NCBI GenBank assembly: GCA_002309805.1
Contig: DBYJ01000028.1
Location: forward strand, 21,451 to 85,450
Direction of reading: 5' to 3'
DNA: 64,000 bases
From: Bacteroidales bacterium UBA1189
Lineage (GTDB): Bacteria; Bacteroidota; Bacteroidia; Bacteroidales; Bacteroidaceae
A model generated the notes under the pieces. That model did no database searches. It was given only the letters and a program-made list of their open reading frames with translations, and was not told the origin of the DNA. How positions within the stretch are numbered: position 1 is the first letter of the stretch; each line of letters begins with the position of its first letter. This document shows positions 24,268-33,499 of this stretch, one piece after another. A program made the translations under genes and the position numbers.

Positions 24268-27200
24268 TTAGAGGTTGATCTTTACGCCGACGTGGAAGCT
24301 GCGGCTCTGACCGAGAAGACCCGTATCGATGCCCTGGAAGAGAACATTGTTGCTGCATGAGAATTCGGGGTCGCTTCCCAGGTAGTTGGTGAGGGTGAAC
24401 ACGTTGTTGGCGGCACACCAAAGCTTGAGGCCCTGCAGCCACGTGAGGTTAACAGGCACGTTGTAAGAGAGGGTGAGATTCCTCAGGCGGAGGAAGGAGC
24501 CATCCTCAATCCAGCGGTCGCTGAAGCGGTTATTGCCGAGCGGGTCGCCATAGGTGGCCTTTGGCATGGTGGTGACATCACCTTCAGTACGCCAGCGGTT
24601 GGTGACGGCCACAGTCTGATTATAGAAGCGGTCGGCACTTTCCAGAATGCTGCGCTGGTAGTTGTAGATGTCGTTACCATAAACGTAGTTGAACGTGGCA
24701 TCGAGAGTGACATGCTTGAAGGTAAGGCTCGACTGGATGTTACCGAAGACATCGGGATTGGGGTCGCCGATGACGAAGCGGTCGTTCTCGTCGATGATGT
24801 TATCAACTTTGTTCTCAACAAACTTCATGTCGCCGGCACCGAAGTAAACGGTTTCACCTGTTGAAGCGTTCTTCGTGCTGAGGAGCGTACCGCCCTGGCT
24901 GGGAACGTCAGAGGCGCTTGCATAGACACCATCGGTCTTGTAGCCGTAGAAGAGGCCGACCGGTGAGCCGACAGCCGTCAGTATGGAGCCGCCATAGATG
25001 GAGGTCTCGAAGTCGCCGTCGGGCAGAGCAGTTACCTTATTCTTATAGTGGCCTACGCTGGCGCCCACCTCCCATTTCCAGTTCTTCGTATTGATAACCT
25101 TGGTGATGACGTTTACGTCGAAGCCATTGTTCTCCAAAGAACCATCGTTGCACCAGTACTTCTGAAGACCAGTCAGATAGTTAAGGTCTTTCAGCGTGAG
25201 GAGGTTGTCTGTGACGTTGTGGTAGAGGTTGGCAGCCAACTTCAGACGATTGCCCAGGGCGACGGCTTCAAAGCCGAGGTTGTAGCGTGTGGTGCTTTCC
25301 CATTGGATGGACTGGTTCTCAATGTTGTCGATGGTCAGACCCATGGCGCGATTCTGGTACTTCACGTTGCTGAAGTAGGCGAATGCCGCGTTGTTGCTGA
25401 TATTGTCGTTGCCAGAGATATCAAAGCCTGCCGTCAGCTTGAGGAAGTTGACAACGTTGGTGTTGAACCAAGGCTCGGCACTCATCAGCCAGCCTGCCTG
25501 CAGCGAGGGGAAGAGGCCCCAGCTGACACCGGCGAGGCGAAGACCATTGGTGATTTCGCGACCGAAACGGGAAGATGTCTCAGCAGCAAGACTACCCTGG
25601 AGGAAGTACTTATTGCGGAAGTTGTAATCGGCGTTGGCATACCAGGCCATGTTACGCCAGACGTTATCTTCACCATCTTGGTCAAGGTAGTCATAGCTGG
25701 CGTTGATGTCAGGCAGTTTGTCGTTACCTGTATTATGGCAAGACTGGTAGCTGCTGTCGTATGCAAAGTTGGAGTAGCGAACACCAGCAAATGCGCTGAC
25801 GAAGTGGCTTCCAAAGCGCTTGCTCCAGTCGAGGTGGGCATCGGCATAAACGCTGCTTTCCTTGGAGAAGAACGAGCGGACTTCGTTTGCGGAATAGCCA
25901 AGACCGGAAATGTAGAAGTTGGGCATGCCCGTCATAGGACGGAAGGACTTCTCGTTGGTGCGGTGCAGGGTGTAGTTGAACAAGCCGTTCAGCACAAAGC
26001 CCTTGCCCAGTTTCCATTCAGGAGCAAATGTGACATCAAACATGGTGTACTCTTGGACGTTCTTGTTGTTGCCCTCAGCATACTCAAAGATGGAGATGGG
26101 GTTGCCCAACGTGTTGTTGCGCGTATTGACATCGAAGTTGGCGTAGGTGTCAGCGCCCTCCAACATAGGCGACAGCGTTCCGTCGTTGTTGTACTTGTAA
26201 GGACTGAGGAACGGAGACTTGATGAGGGAGAGGAAGCCCGGAGCTGAAACCGGTGCGGTATCGAAATCGGGCTGGATACCATCGTTGCGGAGGTTGCGAT
26301 TGATACGTGAGTAGGCAATGTCGAAACGGGTCTTCAGGTTGTCGGCAAGAACAACGTCTGTATTGAAGCGGATATTCAAGCGGTTGAAGTCGTTGCAAAG
26401 AATAGTGCTTTCAGCATCGCTATAGCCAAGGGAGAAGTTGTACATAGCTGCATCGTCACCGCCTTGTACGTTGACCTTATAATTCTGTGACCAAGCCTCA
26501 CGATAGACATAGTCAGACCACTTCGTATCATTGTGATACATGTTGTAGTAGTAGTTAGGATAATCCCAAAGGAAGGGGAAACGGTTCTGACGTGTTTCCA
26601 CACCACCCATGAGCTCGTTGGCCAGGATGCGGTACTGCTGGGCATTCATCATGGTGGGGAGGTTGGGCTCCATCGTGTAGCCGCCATAGGCGACTGCATC
26701 GATGCGGGTTGCCATGCTGTGTCCGCGGCGGGTGTCGATGAGGATAACGCCGTTGGCACCCTTGGCACCGTAGATGGAGGTTCCGTTTTTGAGGACAGTA
26801 ACCTTCTCAATATCGTCTACGTCAATACCGGCGAGGATATTGTTGAAGAAACCGTCATGAACGGATGCGTAGCCATCCTGCAGATCCTGCACCACACCGT
26901 CAAGAACGATGAGGGGCTGGGTGGAGGAGTTGAGCGTATTGATACCCTGAATCATCATTAGGGCTCCCATACCGGGGGTACCTGAACGGGTGATGAGGCG
27001 AATGTCTCCGCCAAGCTGACGCTGGATTTCGCCTTCAACGCTTAGCGCTGTATTCGTGTTGATGTCAGCGACAGCCTTTGCTGTGACATCGAACTCATTC
27101 TTGACGAACTCGTCGAAAACGTCGGAGAACAACTTAATGACGATGTCGCCTTGGGAGTGCTTGGCTGGGATTACCACGCTGGAGTAGCCTGGGGTGGAGA

Positions 27201-27501
27201 CATAGAGGGAGGTGACGCTTTCGGGAACCTTAATAGAGAAGGTACCGTCGACACCTGTCATGGCCGTGATACGGCTGTTGCCAAAGCCTTCCACACGGAC
27301 ACCAGGGATGGCTTCTTTTGTCGCCGCATCAATGACCTTACCCGTGATGGGGATTGTTTGAATGTTGTCCACAACAGGGGCACTTCTCTGGGGTTTGGAT
27401 TCCTGTACATCTTGTGCAAACAGAGTGCTGGTGCCAGCTATGCAAGCCATGCAGAATACTGCGGTTGCCAATCTGAAATGTTTCATCATATTAGTATTCA
27501 T
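24268..27501 (-). CDS. SusC/RagA-type TonB-dependent transporter (pair 1)
   Basis: 1077 residues. A signal peptide (to about FAQ, residue 29) is followed by a carboxypeptidase-regulatory-like domain (ITGKVIDAATKEAIPGVRVEG, about 51-130), then the TonB plug with the SusC-family segment MMIQGINTLNSSTQPLIVLDG and IEKVTVLKNGTSIYGAKGANGVILIDTRRG. The 22-strand barrel follows and ends in RSFHVGVKINL. It imports a ligand presented by SusD using TonB energy. The plug has an unusually long linker after the first domain. The cluster holds no glycosidase or protease, so the nature of the ligand is open. Confidence 0.95.
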   Translation of the reverse strand: MNTNMMKHFRLATAVFCMACIAGTSTLFAQDVQESKPQRSAPVVDNIQTIPITGKVIDAATKEAIPGVRVEGFGNSRITAMTGVDGTFSIKVPESVTSLYVSTPGYSSVVIPAKHSQGDIVIKLFSDVFDEFVKNEFDVTAKAVADINTNTALSVEGEIQRQLGGDIRLITRSGTPGMGALMMIQGINTLNSSTQPLIVLDGVVQDLQDGYASVHDGFFNNILAGIDVDDIEKVTVLKNGTSIYGAKGANGVILIDTRRGHSMATRIDAVAYGGYTMEPNLPTMMNAQQYRILANELMGGVETRQNRFPFLWDYPNYYYNMYHNDTKWSDYVYREAWSQNYKVNVQGGDDAAMYNFSLGYSDAESTILCNDFNRLNIRFNTDVVLADNLKTRFDIAYSRINRNLRNDGIQPDFDTAPVSAPGFLSLIKSPFLSPYKYNNDGTLSPMLEGADTYANFDVNTRNNTLGNPISIFEYAEGNNKNVQEYTMFDVTFAPEWKLGKGFVLNGLFNYTLHRTNEKSFRPMTGMPNFYISGLGYSANEVRSFFSKESSVYADAHLDWSKRFGSHFVSAFAGVRYSNFAYDSSYQSCHNTGNDKLPDINASYDYLDQDGEDNVWRNMAWYANADYNFRNKYFLQGSLAAETSSRFGREITNGLRLAGVSWGLFPSLQAGWLMSAEPWFNTNVVNFLKLTAGFDISGNDNISNNAAFAYFSNVKYQNRAMGLTIDNIENQSIQWESTTRYNLGFEAVALGNRLKLAANLYHNVTDNLLTLKDLNYLTGLQKYWCNDGSLENNGFDVNVITKVINTKNWKWEVGASVGHYKNKVTALPDGDFETSIYGGSILTAVGSPVGLFYGYKTDGVYASASDVPSQGGTLLSTKNASTGETVYFGAGDMKFVENKVDNIIDENDRFVIGDPNPDVFGNIQSSLTFKHVTLDATFNYVYGNDIYNYQRSILESADRFYNQTVAVTNRWRTEGDVTTMPKATYGDPLGNNRFSDRWIEDGSFLRLRNLTLSYNVPVNLTWLQGLKLWCAANNVFTLTNYLGSDPEFSCSNNVLFQGIDTGLLGQSRSFHVGVKINL

Positions 27502-27536
27502 TGTCTTTCTTGTTAATTGGGTTACAGGAACTCGTT

Positions 27537-29252
27537 TTACTCTCCTTCTCCTTGGTTAAGGGGATCCACAAAGGTTTCCTCGTCAATGGGCTCGAGAATG
27601 ATGCAGTCAATGCGGATATGGCGGTCGTGTGCCTTGTCTTTGGATGACATGTTACTCTGAATGACCAGCTGTGTCTGGGCGATTTCGCTAGAACTGAGGT
27701 CATACTCATTGGTGGGGAAACGGAAGAATGAGCGGGCTTCATCGGCCTGAGGAAGGAAGATGACAGTATCGGGCTTGTTATAACAGCTATCAGCAAAGTT
27801 GGAGTTGTACGCTTTTTCCTTCTCATCATACCATTGATACGGCGTCTTCATGTTCAACGTCTTAACCTTCCCTGCTTCGTCAACGTATTTTAATTGTATA
27901 TTCATCAAGTTCTGTTGGAATACGGCAGTTTTGTCAAGAATGGTGGGGGGGATGAACACACATTTGACCAGATAGGGAGCGGAAAGCACCTTGTTGATGG
28001 TAACCGTCAGCTTTGCATTACCTGAGGCATTCTTCGGGTAGTATTCTCCATAGCTGCCCTTTGAAATGTGTCTGTAAATGCTCACGCTATCACGTGGAAT
28101 AGATTTAACATCCCTGAGGGTGTTATTCTCGGTTACCTCGATATTGACCATGTCCTCACCCTCAATCTTGATGGTATCGTGCCAGCACTTGATGGGGTCG
28201 AAGTTGTAGGTGTCCGTCACGTAGAGCTTGCCATTGCTAAGCTCATCCATCTCCACAAGATTGTTAAAGAGGTTCTTGTATTCGTCACCGCGGAACGTGA
28301 CCTTGTTGGGGAAAGAGGAGTGGCGTGTCTGATACCAGTTGGATGAGAGGGAGTCCTTCGTCCTGGGATCATCGATGACCTTTAGTCCATTAGCTGCACG
28401 GCTGAAAACGAGATGACGGCACATGGCACTTGCGGCATTGATACGCTGGAGGCTGTCGCCGCCAAACTTTGTACTGGGGTAGATGAAGTAGGTGAGTGCT
28501 TTCTGGTACATCTCGCGCCAAGCCCTGTTGGTCGGAGCAATCATGTAGTAGGAACTGTCCTCACGGGCCAGATAGCCAATGTGGTTGAACCACTCGTTCT
28601 GCAGGACGACAACGGAGTCAAGATAGGTAATCTGTCCGTTGACGATGGGCCCCTGTACGCTGCTGGCTTCGTCGAAATAGTTAATGTTGTACGACTTGAG
28701 GAAACTGTTGATTTCCGAGAGGCTATCGACCTTGGCCAGCTGCTCCCAAATGTTGGCAGTGAAGTTGGCATAGCCGTCGATGATGTGAAGTACACCATTT
28801 TTGGCGGGAATGTTTTTCGATACCAGCTTCTTTCCCTTGAAGGTGTAGTCGTTGCCGGCACCGTCGAAGAAGATGTACTTGTTGTTAATCATCCTTACCT
28901 GGTTCTCGTTGAGGACACCGCTGGCGTTGTAGCGGTAGTCAGCAATGTGGTTCTCGACGAATTCGACCTGCAGAAGACTGTCGTTGTCCTCTGTGTAGCC
29001 AAACCCGTTCTTCGGAGCCCAAACGGTGTAGTAGCGGTTTTGCTGGAGCAGTTCTTTGTAGCCTGTGCGCTGCAGCATGGACGCAAACTCGGACAGTTCA
29101 CCACGGGAAGCGATGACGTCCCAAAGAGTCTCGGAGGAGTTCAGTTCTGTCTTCTCCTGATAGTGTTCGTTCCACTGGTCGTTGCAAGCCGTGAAAGCCA
29201 AGGTGATGATGGCGCCGAACGCTAATGTTTTTATGATACCTTTCTTCATCAT
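27537..29252 (-). CDS. Fasciclin (FAS1) domain lipoprotein, 571 residues
   Basis: Lipoprotein signal ending LAFTAC (Cys23). FAS1 domain 1 is at about 40-165 (LWDVIASRGELSEFASMLQRTGYKELL, YTVWAPKNGFGY, FVENHIADYRY, AKNGVLHIIDG). Domain 2 is at about 170-300 (LAKVDSLSEINSFLKSYNI, MIAPTNRAWREMY). The C-terminal 240 residues are beta-rich and end in a region with RIDCIILEP. It differs clearly from the three tandem paralogues upstream. FAS1 domains mediate adhesion or ligand binding in other organisms; in this place it may act as an accessory binder for the SusC/SusD pair 35 nt downstream. Confidence 0.85.
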   Translation of the reverse strand: MMKKGIIKTLAFGAIITLAFTACNDQWNEHYQEKTELNSSETLWDVIASRGELSEFASMLQRTGYKELLQQNRYYTVWAPKNGFGYTEDNDSLLQVEFVENHIADYRYNASGVLNENQVRMINNKYIFFDGAGNDYTFKGKKLVSKNIPAKNGVLHIIDGYANFTANIWEQLAKVDSLSEINSFLKSYNINYFDEASSVQGPIVNGQITYLDSVVVLQNEWFNHIGYLAREDSSYYMIAPTNRAWREMYQKALTYFIYPSTKFGGDSLQRINAASAMCRHLVFSRAANGLKVIDDPRTKDSLSSNWYQTRHSSFPNKVTFRGDEYKNLFNNLVEMDELSNGKLYVTDTYNFDPIKCWHDTIKIEGEDMVNIEVTENNTLRDVKSIPRDSVSIYRHISKGSYGEYYPKNASGNAKLTVTINKVLSAPYLVKCVFIPPTILDKTAVFQQNLMNIQLKYVDEAGKVKTLNMKTPYQWYDEKEKAYNSNFADSCYNKPDTVIFLPQADEARSFFRFPTNEYDLSSSEIAQTQLVIQSNMSSKDKAHDRHIRIDCIILEPIDEETFVDPLNQGEGE

Positions 29253-29299
29253 AATGATATAAAATTAATTACTGTTTTCTTTGTCGTTTATTTGGGGTT

Positions 29300-31360
29300 T
29301 TATTTACGTTTTTCTTCCAATGGGATGTCCTCGCGTCGGAGATAGCCGACGGGAACGATTTCCAGGTAGTCGTGCATGAACTGTGCCTTGCCGTTGTCGT
29401 CTTCTTTGACGTTTTTAAATCGGACCCAGTGGTCGCCGGGACCGAGGTGTTTGGTGGTGATGACCTTGCGGACAACGGAGTTGTCATCGCGGGCCAGAAC
29501 ACTTCCATTATAATAATAGGTAGTGGGACCTTTGACATATCCACGGTTCTTCATGTTCTTGTCGTTGGCAATGCCGTTGTCATCGGTCTGTGCATCGGCA
29601 ATGTAGCCGATGTTGGGCGTATTCAGCAGAATGCGGAGATCTACAGGGATGCCTGTCACTTCGTCGTCCACGTAGAATTGGATGACATGGCGGTTGTTGT
29701 TGGCTGAATAACCCATGCGGATTTCGTAGGTGCCTTCGGGTACAGGTGGCATTTTGTACTTGAAATCAAAGGCTCCGAGCCCCATCATCTCATCACCTTG
29801 GTAGTTGTGCCAAGTCTGGTTGGGGCAGAGGTAGTAGAGGCGGGTCTCCTCGGTATTATAAACGAGGTTTGTTCCGTAGCCTTTGGGGATATAATATTCG
29901 TTGGTTTTGAGAATACCGGCCTTGCCGCGCGAGCACCAGCGTACTTCGTTATTGGTGAACTCTGGAACTAGCGAGGAGAAGTCGAAGCGCATTATTTCAT
30001 TGAGGACATAGCCGCTCATGACATCCTCGTCGTAAATGAGAACATTGTCGAGGAGGTGAATGGAACCATTGAGGGCTTCCTGCATGAACCCTGGATAGTG
30101 GGTACTATCTTGCGAAACGACAGCGGGATCGTAAACCTTGATATTGACGGGGATTTTTCTTTCACCGCATGTGCTCCGATAGGGATCGCTTGCGTTAGTG
30201 AGGTCGCGGGAGTAGTTGACAAGAACATCGGTCTGGTACTTGGCGTTGCTCAGCGGACGAGTGACTTTCATCAACGTACCCTGCATAGTCTCGTAGTATT
30301 CAAAACGGTCGCTGCGCTTCACAAGGTTGACTTCCGAATTATACGTCTCAAGTGTCAGATTATAGCAGACCAGACGAGTATAGAGCAATTTCTTGTTGAC
30401 CAAATGATAGGCCACGAACTTGTACAGCGCATTGTCTGGCTTAGTGAAATCGGGATTCGTGGCTTTCGGGTACCATTCCTTGCAACGCCCATAGAGGTCG
30501 TCAATGGAGTAGATATCCAGAGAATGGAATAATTCATCCGGCTCACAGAAGGCCGTGAAGCCATAGTAGCGTGTGGGCGGGAAGGAACTATTGCCGTTAC
30601 CGTCGTAGTTGCCTGCATAGTTTTCCCCCTCCACATAACTGAAGTCTTTGTAGTCTTGCAGTTTGTTTTCAAGTCCTGTCTTGACGAGGGCATCGTAGAA
30701 GATGGAAAGGAACGGCATACCTTCGATAACGGCAGGCACGGTATTCGACGAGGGATTGAGTACGCTGGAAATAGCATGAACCACGCCGTTTTCTACTAGT
30801 TCATCAGGGGAAATCATTCGGGCGCCATTCACATAAATGATGCTCTGCAGGGTTTCGGCATCGTTACCGAAACTCATGGTGAGGTAACGGTCATTGAGGT
30901 TCTTGGTGGGAACGACATCACCCTCCATCTCTGTGGTGAGGTAACTCTCGGCCAGAATATGGGTTTTAGAGATGACAGCGCACATACTGTCGCTCAATTC
31001 TTCGAGCTTAGGTGAGGTAATGCCTGTCCAGATGACTTTCTTAGATCCTGGTAGGAGTGAGGCACGATAAATGCTGTCTTGCTCGAACAAATAGCGTTCC
31101 ACGGCTTCGTTTGTAGGCGCAAAACAGGTATAAGTGCCGTATGCCTTCATCAAGTTGAATTTATCGCCGCGCTTGAGAATATAAATGAAGTCGCTGAATG
31201 TTTCTTCGTTGTCCTCCAGATACTGGGCCACGGTCCTTCCCATGAATGTGTAGCGGTTGCTCATGTCGATGGCATCGACACAGCTACTCACCGTTACACC
31301 GATCGTCGTCGTTATTGTGACGGCGGTCAGCATGGTTCGTATGGAGGTCCAGCGGTTCAT
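29300..31360 (-). CDS. FAS1-domain lipoprotein, tandem paralogue 3
   Basis: 686 residues, lipobox TVSSC (Cys27) followed by VDAID. FAS1 domain 1: YTFMGRTVAQYLEDNEETFSDFIYILKRG..., TYTCFAPTNEAVERYLF, ending ENGVVHAISSVLNP. Domain 2: MPFLSIFYDALVKTGLENKLQDY..., GFTAFCEPDELF, VAYHLVNKKLLY. The C-terminal 180 residues form a beta-sandwich-like unit (GTYEIRMGYSANNNRHVIQFYVDDEVTGIP, GDHWVRFKNV) that ends LEEKRK. It is the most diverged of three tandem copies (29300-35611) and lies 24 nt after the middle one. Its likely place is the outer surface, with a carbohydrate-binding-like C-terminal domain; function not known. Confidence 0.88.
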   Translation of the reverse strand: MNRWTSIRTMLTAVTITTTIGVTVSSCVDAIDMSNRYTFMGRTVAQYLEDNEETFSDFIYILKRGDKFNLMKAYGTYTCFAPTNEAVERYLFEQDSIYRASLLPGSKKVIWTGITSPKLEELSDSMCAVISKTHILAESYLTTEMEGDVVPTKNLNDRYLTMSFGNDAETLQSIIYVNGARMISPDELVENGVVHAISSVLNPSSNTVPAVIEGMPFLSIFYDALVKTGLENKLQDYKDFSYVEGENYAGNYDGNGNSSFPPTRYYGFTAFCEPDELFHSLDIYSIDDLYGRCKEWYPKATNPDFTKPDNALYKFVAYHLVNKKLLYTRLVCYNLTLETYNSEVNLVKRSDRFEYYETMQGTLMKVTRPLSNAKYQTDVLVNYSRDLTNASDPYRSTCGERKIPVNIKVYDPAVVSQDSTHYPGFMQEALNGSIHLLDNVLIYDEDVMSGYVLNEIMRFDFSSLVPEFTNNEVRWCSRGKAGILKTNEYYIPKGYGTNLVYNTEETRLYYLCPNQTWHNYQGDEMMGLGAFDFKYKMPPVPEGTYEIRMGYSANNNRHVIQFYVDDEVTGIPVDLRILLNTPNIGYIADAQTDDNGIANDKNMKNRGYVKGPTTYYYNGSVLARDDNSVVRKVITTKHLGPGDHWVRFKNVKEDDNGKAQFMHDYLEIVPVGYLRREDIPLEEKRK

Positions 31361-31384
31361 TTATTAATGATAAGATTGGACGTG

Positions 31385-33487
31385 CTATTTACGTTTATCC
31401 TCTAAAGATATGTTCTCATTACGAAGCCAGCCAATGGGCACAATTTCCAAATAGTCGTGCATGAATTGGTCGAGACCGTCGTCTTGGTCGTTAACATTCT
31501 TGAAGCGGAGCCAGTGATCACCCTCGCTTAGATATTTGGTGGCGATGACCCGTCGGCAATCACCGTTGTAATTACGGGCCAATGTGCTACCTCCATAATA
31601 GAAGGTGGTGGGGCCTTTTAACCAGCCTCGGTTCTTCATCTGCTTGTCGTTGGCTACGCCATTGTCATCGGTTTGGTTATCGGCTACCCAACCCACTTCG
31701 GGTACGTTGAGTAATCGGCGAAGGTCAGTGGGGATACCCGTGACTTCATCGTCGACATAGAATTGAATAATACCGCGGTTGCCGTTGGCGGAATAGCCCA
31801 TGCGGAGTTCATACGTACCCGCAGGAACATGTGGCAGACGGTAGCCGAAGTCGAAGGCACCCAAACACATGCACTCATCACCCTGGTAGTTAGCCCAGCT
31901 GGTATGCGGACTGAGATAGTAGAGACGTGTTTCTTCGGTGTTATACTTCAGGCGGTCACTGTAACCTTTGGGGATATAGAATTCATAGTCGCCCGAACCA
32001 GAAGCAAATTGGACGCCCTGGCCATCGCACCAGCGAATATTGTTGTTGGTGTATTCAGGTACGAGTGAGGAGAAGTCAATGCGGATAATTTCATTCAGCA
32101 CGTAGCCCACCATCAAGTCTTCATCGTAAACCAAAATCTTGTCGATAAGGTGGATGGAGCCATTGAGAGCTTCCTGCTGGAAATCGGGGTAGTGCTCCTT
32201 GTCAGCCGTCACTTCGGTAGGATTCATAATCTTTACGTTGGCACGACCTTCAAAGGTGGAGGCAGTAATGTCCGTACTCTCCAAGCTATTCAAATCTTTC
32301 GTATAGTTGATAAGGATCGAGCTGGGGTAGTTGGCATTGCTAAGTGGCAAGGTCACCTTCATCAGTGTGCCCTGCATGGTCTCGAAGTAGTCGTAACGGT
32401 CGCCACGTTTCAGCAGGTTGCTTTCTGACTTGTAGTAGGAACCGCAAGTGATGTTGTAGCAAACCAAACGAGTATAGAGCAACTTGCGATCCAGCAGATG
32501 GTAGGCGATAAACTTGTTCAGAGCATTGTTCGCGTTCTTGAAATCGGGGTCAGTGGCTGTGGGATACCATTCTCGGCATTTAGCATAGAGGTCTTCAATG
32601 TTATAGATACCAGCTTGCTGAAAGACGGAGTCGGGTTCAACAAAAGCGGTGTAGCCATAGTAGCGGTTGGAGGGATAGGGACAGCCTGGTTTATTATAAA
32701 TGGTGAGTGTGGTCTTGTCACCCTCCGTATAGTTGAAGTCCTTGTAATTTTGCAGCTTACCATCCAATCCGGTCCGTTCAAGTGCTTCGGAGAAGATGCT
32801 GAGGAACTTCATGTTCTCAATCTGTGTGGGCACCGTGTTGGATGACGGATTCATCACAGCAGCAATGGTATGAACAGCGCCATTCTGAACTTCCTCGTCA
32901 GCGCCGATTACTTTTGCCCCATTGATGAAGAGCAGGCTATATCCCGTAATGGAATCAACGCCATAGCTCATGGTGAGGTAACGGTCATTCAGATTCATTG
33001 TCGGAATGACGTCACCCTCCATCTCAGTTGTGAGGTAAGTCTTCGGGATGATGTGGGTCTGTGAAATAACAGTACACATGGAGTCGCTCAAGTCTTCCAG
33101 ACGGGGAGAGGTTACTCCTGTCCAAATCACTTTTTTCGAACCTGGTTTAAGGGACTCTTTATAAATAGAATCCTGCTCAAAAAGGTAGCGGTCAATAGCC
33201 TCGTTGGTGGGAGCAAAGCAGGTATAGGTGCCGTAGGCCCTCAAAAGGTTGTATTTACCGCCTCGCTGTAAAATGGTGACAAAGCTGCTGAACATATCCT
33301 CATTCTCTGTGAGAAAGCTGGCAATCGTATGACCGGTGAACGTGTAACGATTAGAGGTGTCGATTTCTTCCCGACAACTGCTAACGGTCAAAGCGGTTAT
33401 CAATATAGCTACGACTCCTATGACTCCATTCCAAAGGGAGTGGGGGCATCGGTTGAGGATGGGGATATGTCTATGCAGTTTTATCAT
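31385..33487 (-). CDS. FAS1-domain lipoprotein, tandem paralogue 2
   Basis: 700 residues. The lipobox is TVSSC (Cys38) followed by REEID, acidic residues that match the Bacteroidetes lipoprotein export signal. The N-terminal extension before the hydrophobic stretch is longer than in its neighbours (MIKLHRHIPILNRCPHSLW), so an internal start is possible, but no better ATG is seen. Two FAS1 domains (TYTCFAPTNEAIDRYLFEQD; GYTAFVEPDSVFQQAGIYNIED) and the same C-terminal beta-rich unit with LEDKRK at the end. Very similar to 33500-35611, including long identical peptides such as YLTTEMEGDV and GSKKVIWTGVTSPRLEDLSD. It lies 12 nt after that gene. Confidence 0.9.
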   Translation of the reverse strand: MIKLHRHIPILNRCPHSLWNGVIGVVAILITALTVSSCREEIDTSNRYTFTGHTIASFLTENEDMFSSFVTILQRGGKYNLLRAYGTYTCFAPTNEAIDRYLFEQDSIYKESLKPGSKKVIWTGVTSPRLEDLSDSMCTVISQTHIIPKTYLTTEMEGDVIPTMNLNDRYLTMSYGVDSITGYSLLFINGAKVIGADEEVQNGAVHTIAAVMNPSSNTVPTQIENMKFLSIFSEALERTGLDGKLQNYKDFNYTEGDKTTLTIYNKPGCPYPSNRYYGYTAFVEPDSVFQQAGIYNIEDLYAKCREWYPTATDPDFKNANNALNKFIAYHLLDRKLLYTRLVCYNITCGSYYKSESNLLKRGDRYDYFETMQGTLMKVTLPLSNANYPSSILINYTKDLNSLESTDITASTFEGRANVKIMNPTEVTADKEHYPDFQQEALNGSIHLIDKILVYDEDLMVGYVLNEIIRIDFSSLVPEYTNNNIRWCDGQGVQFASGSGDYEFYIPKGYSDRLKYNTEETRLYYLSPHTSWANYQGDECMCLGAFDFGYRLPHVPAGTYELRMGYSANGNRGIIQFYVDDEVTGIPTDLRRLLNVPEVGWVADNQTDDNGVANDKQMKNRGWLKGPTTFYYGGSTLARNYNGDCRRVIATKYLSEGDHWLRFKNVNDQDDGLDQFMHDYLEIVPIGWLRNENISLEDKRK

Positions 33488-33499
33488 GATTGGGGATTA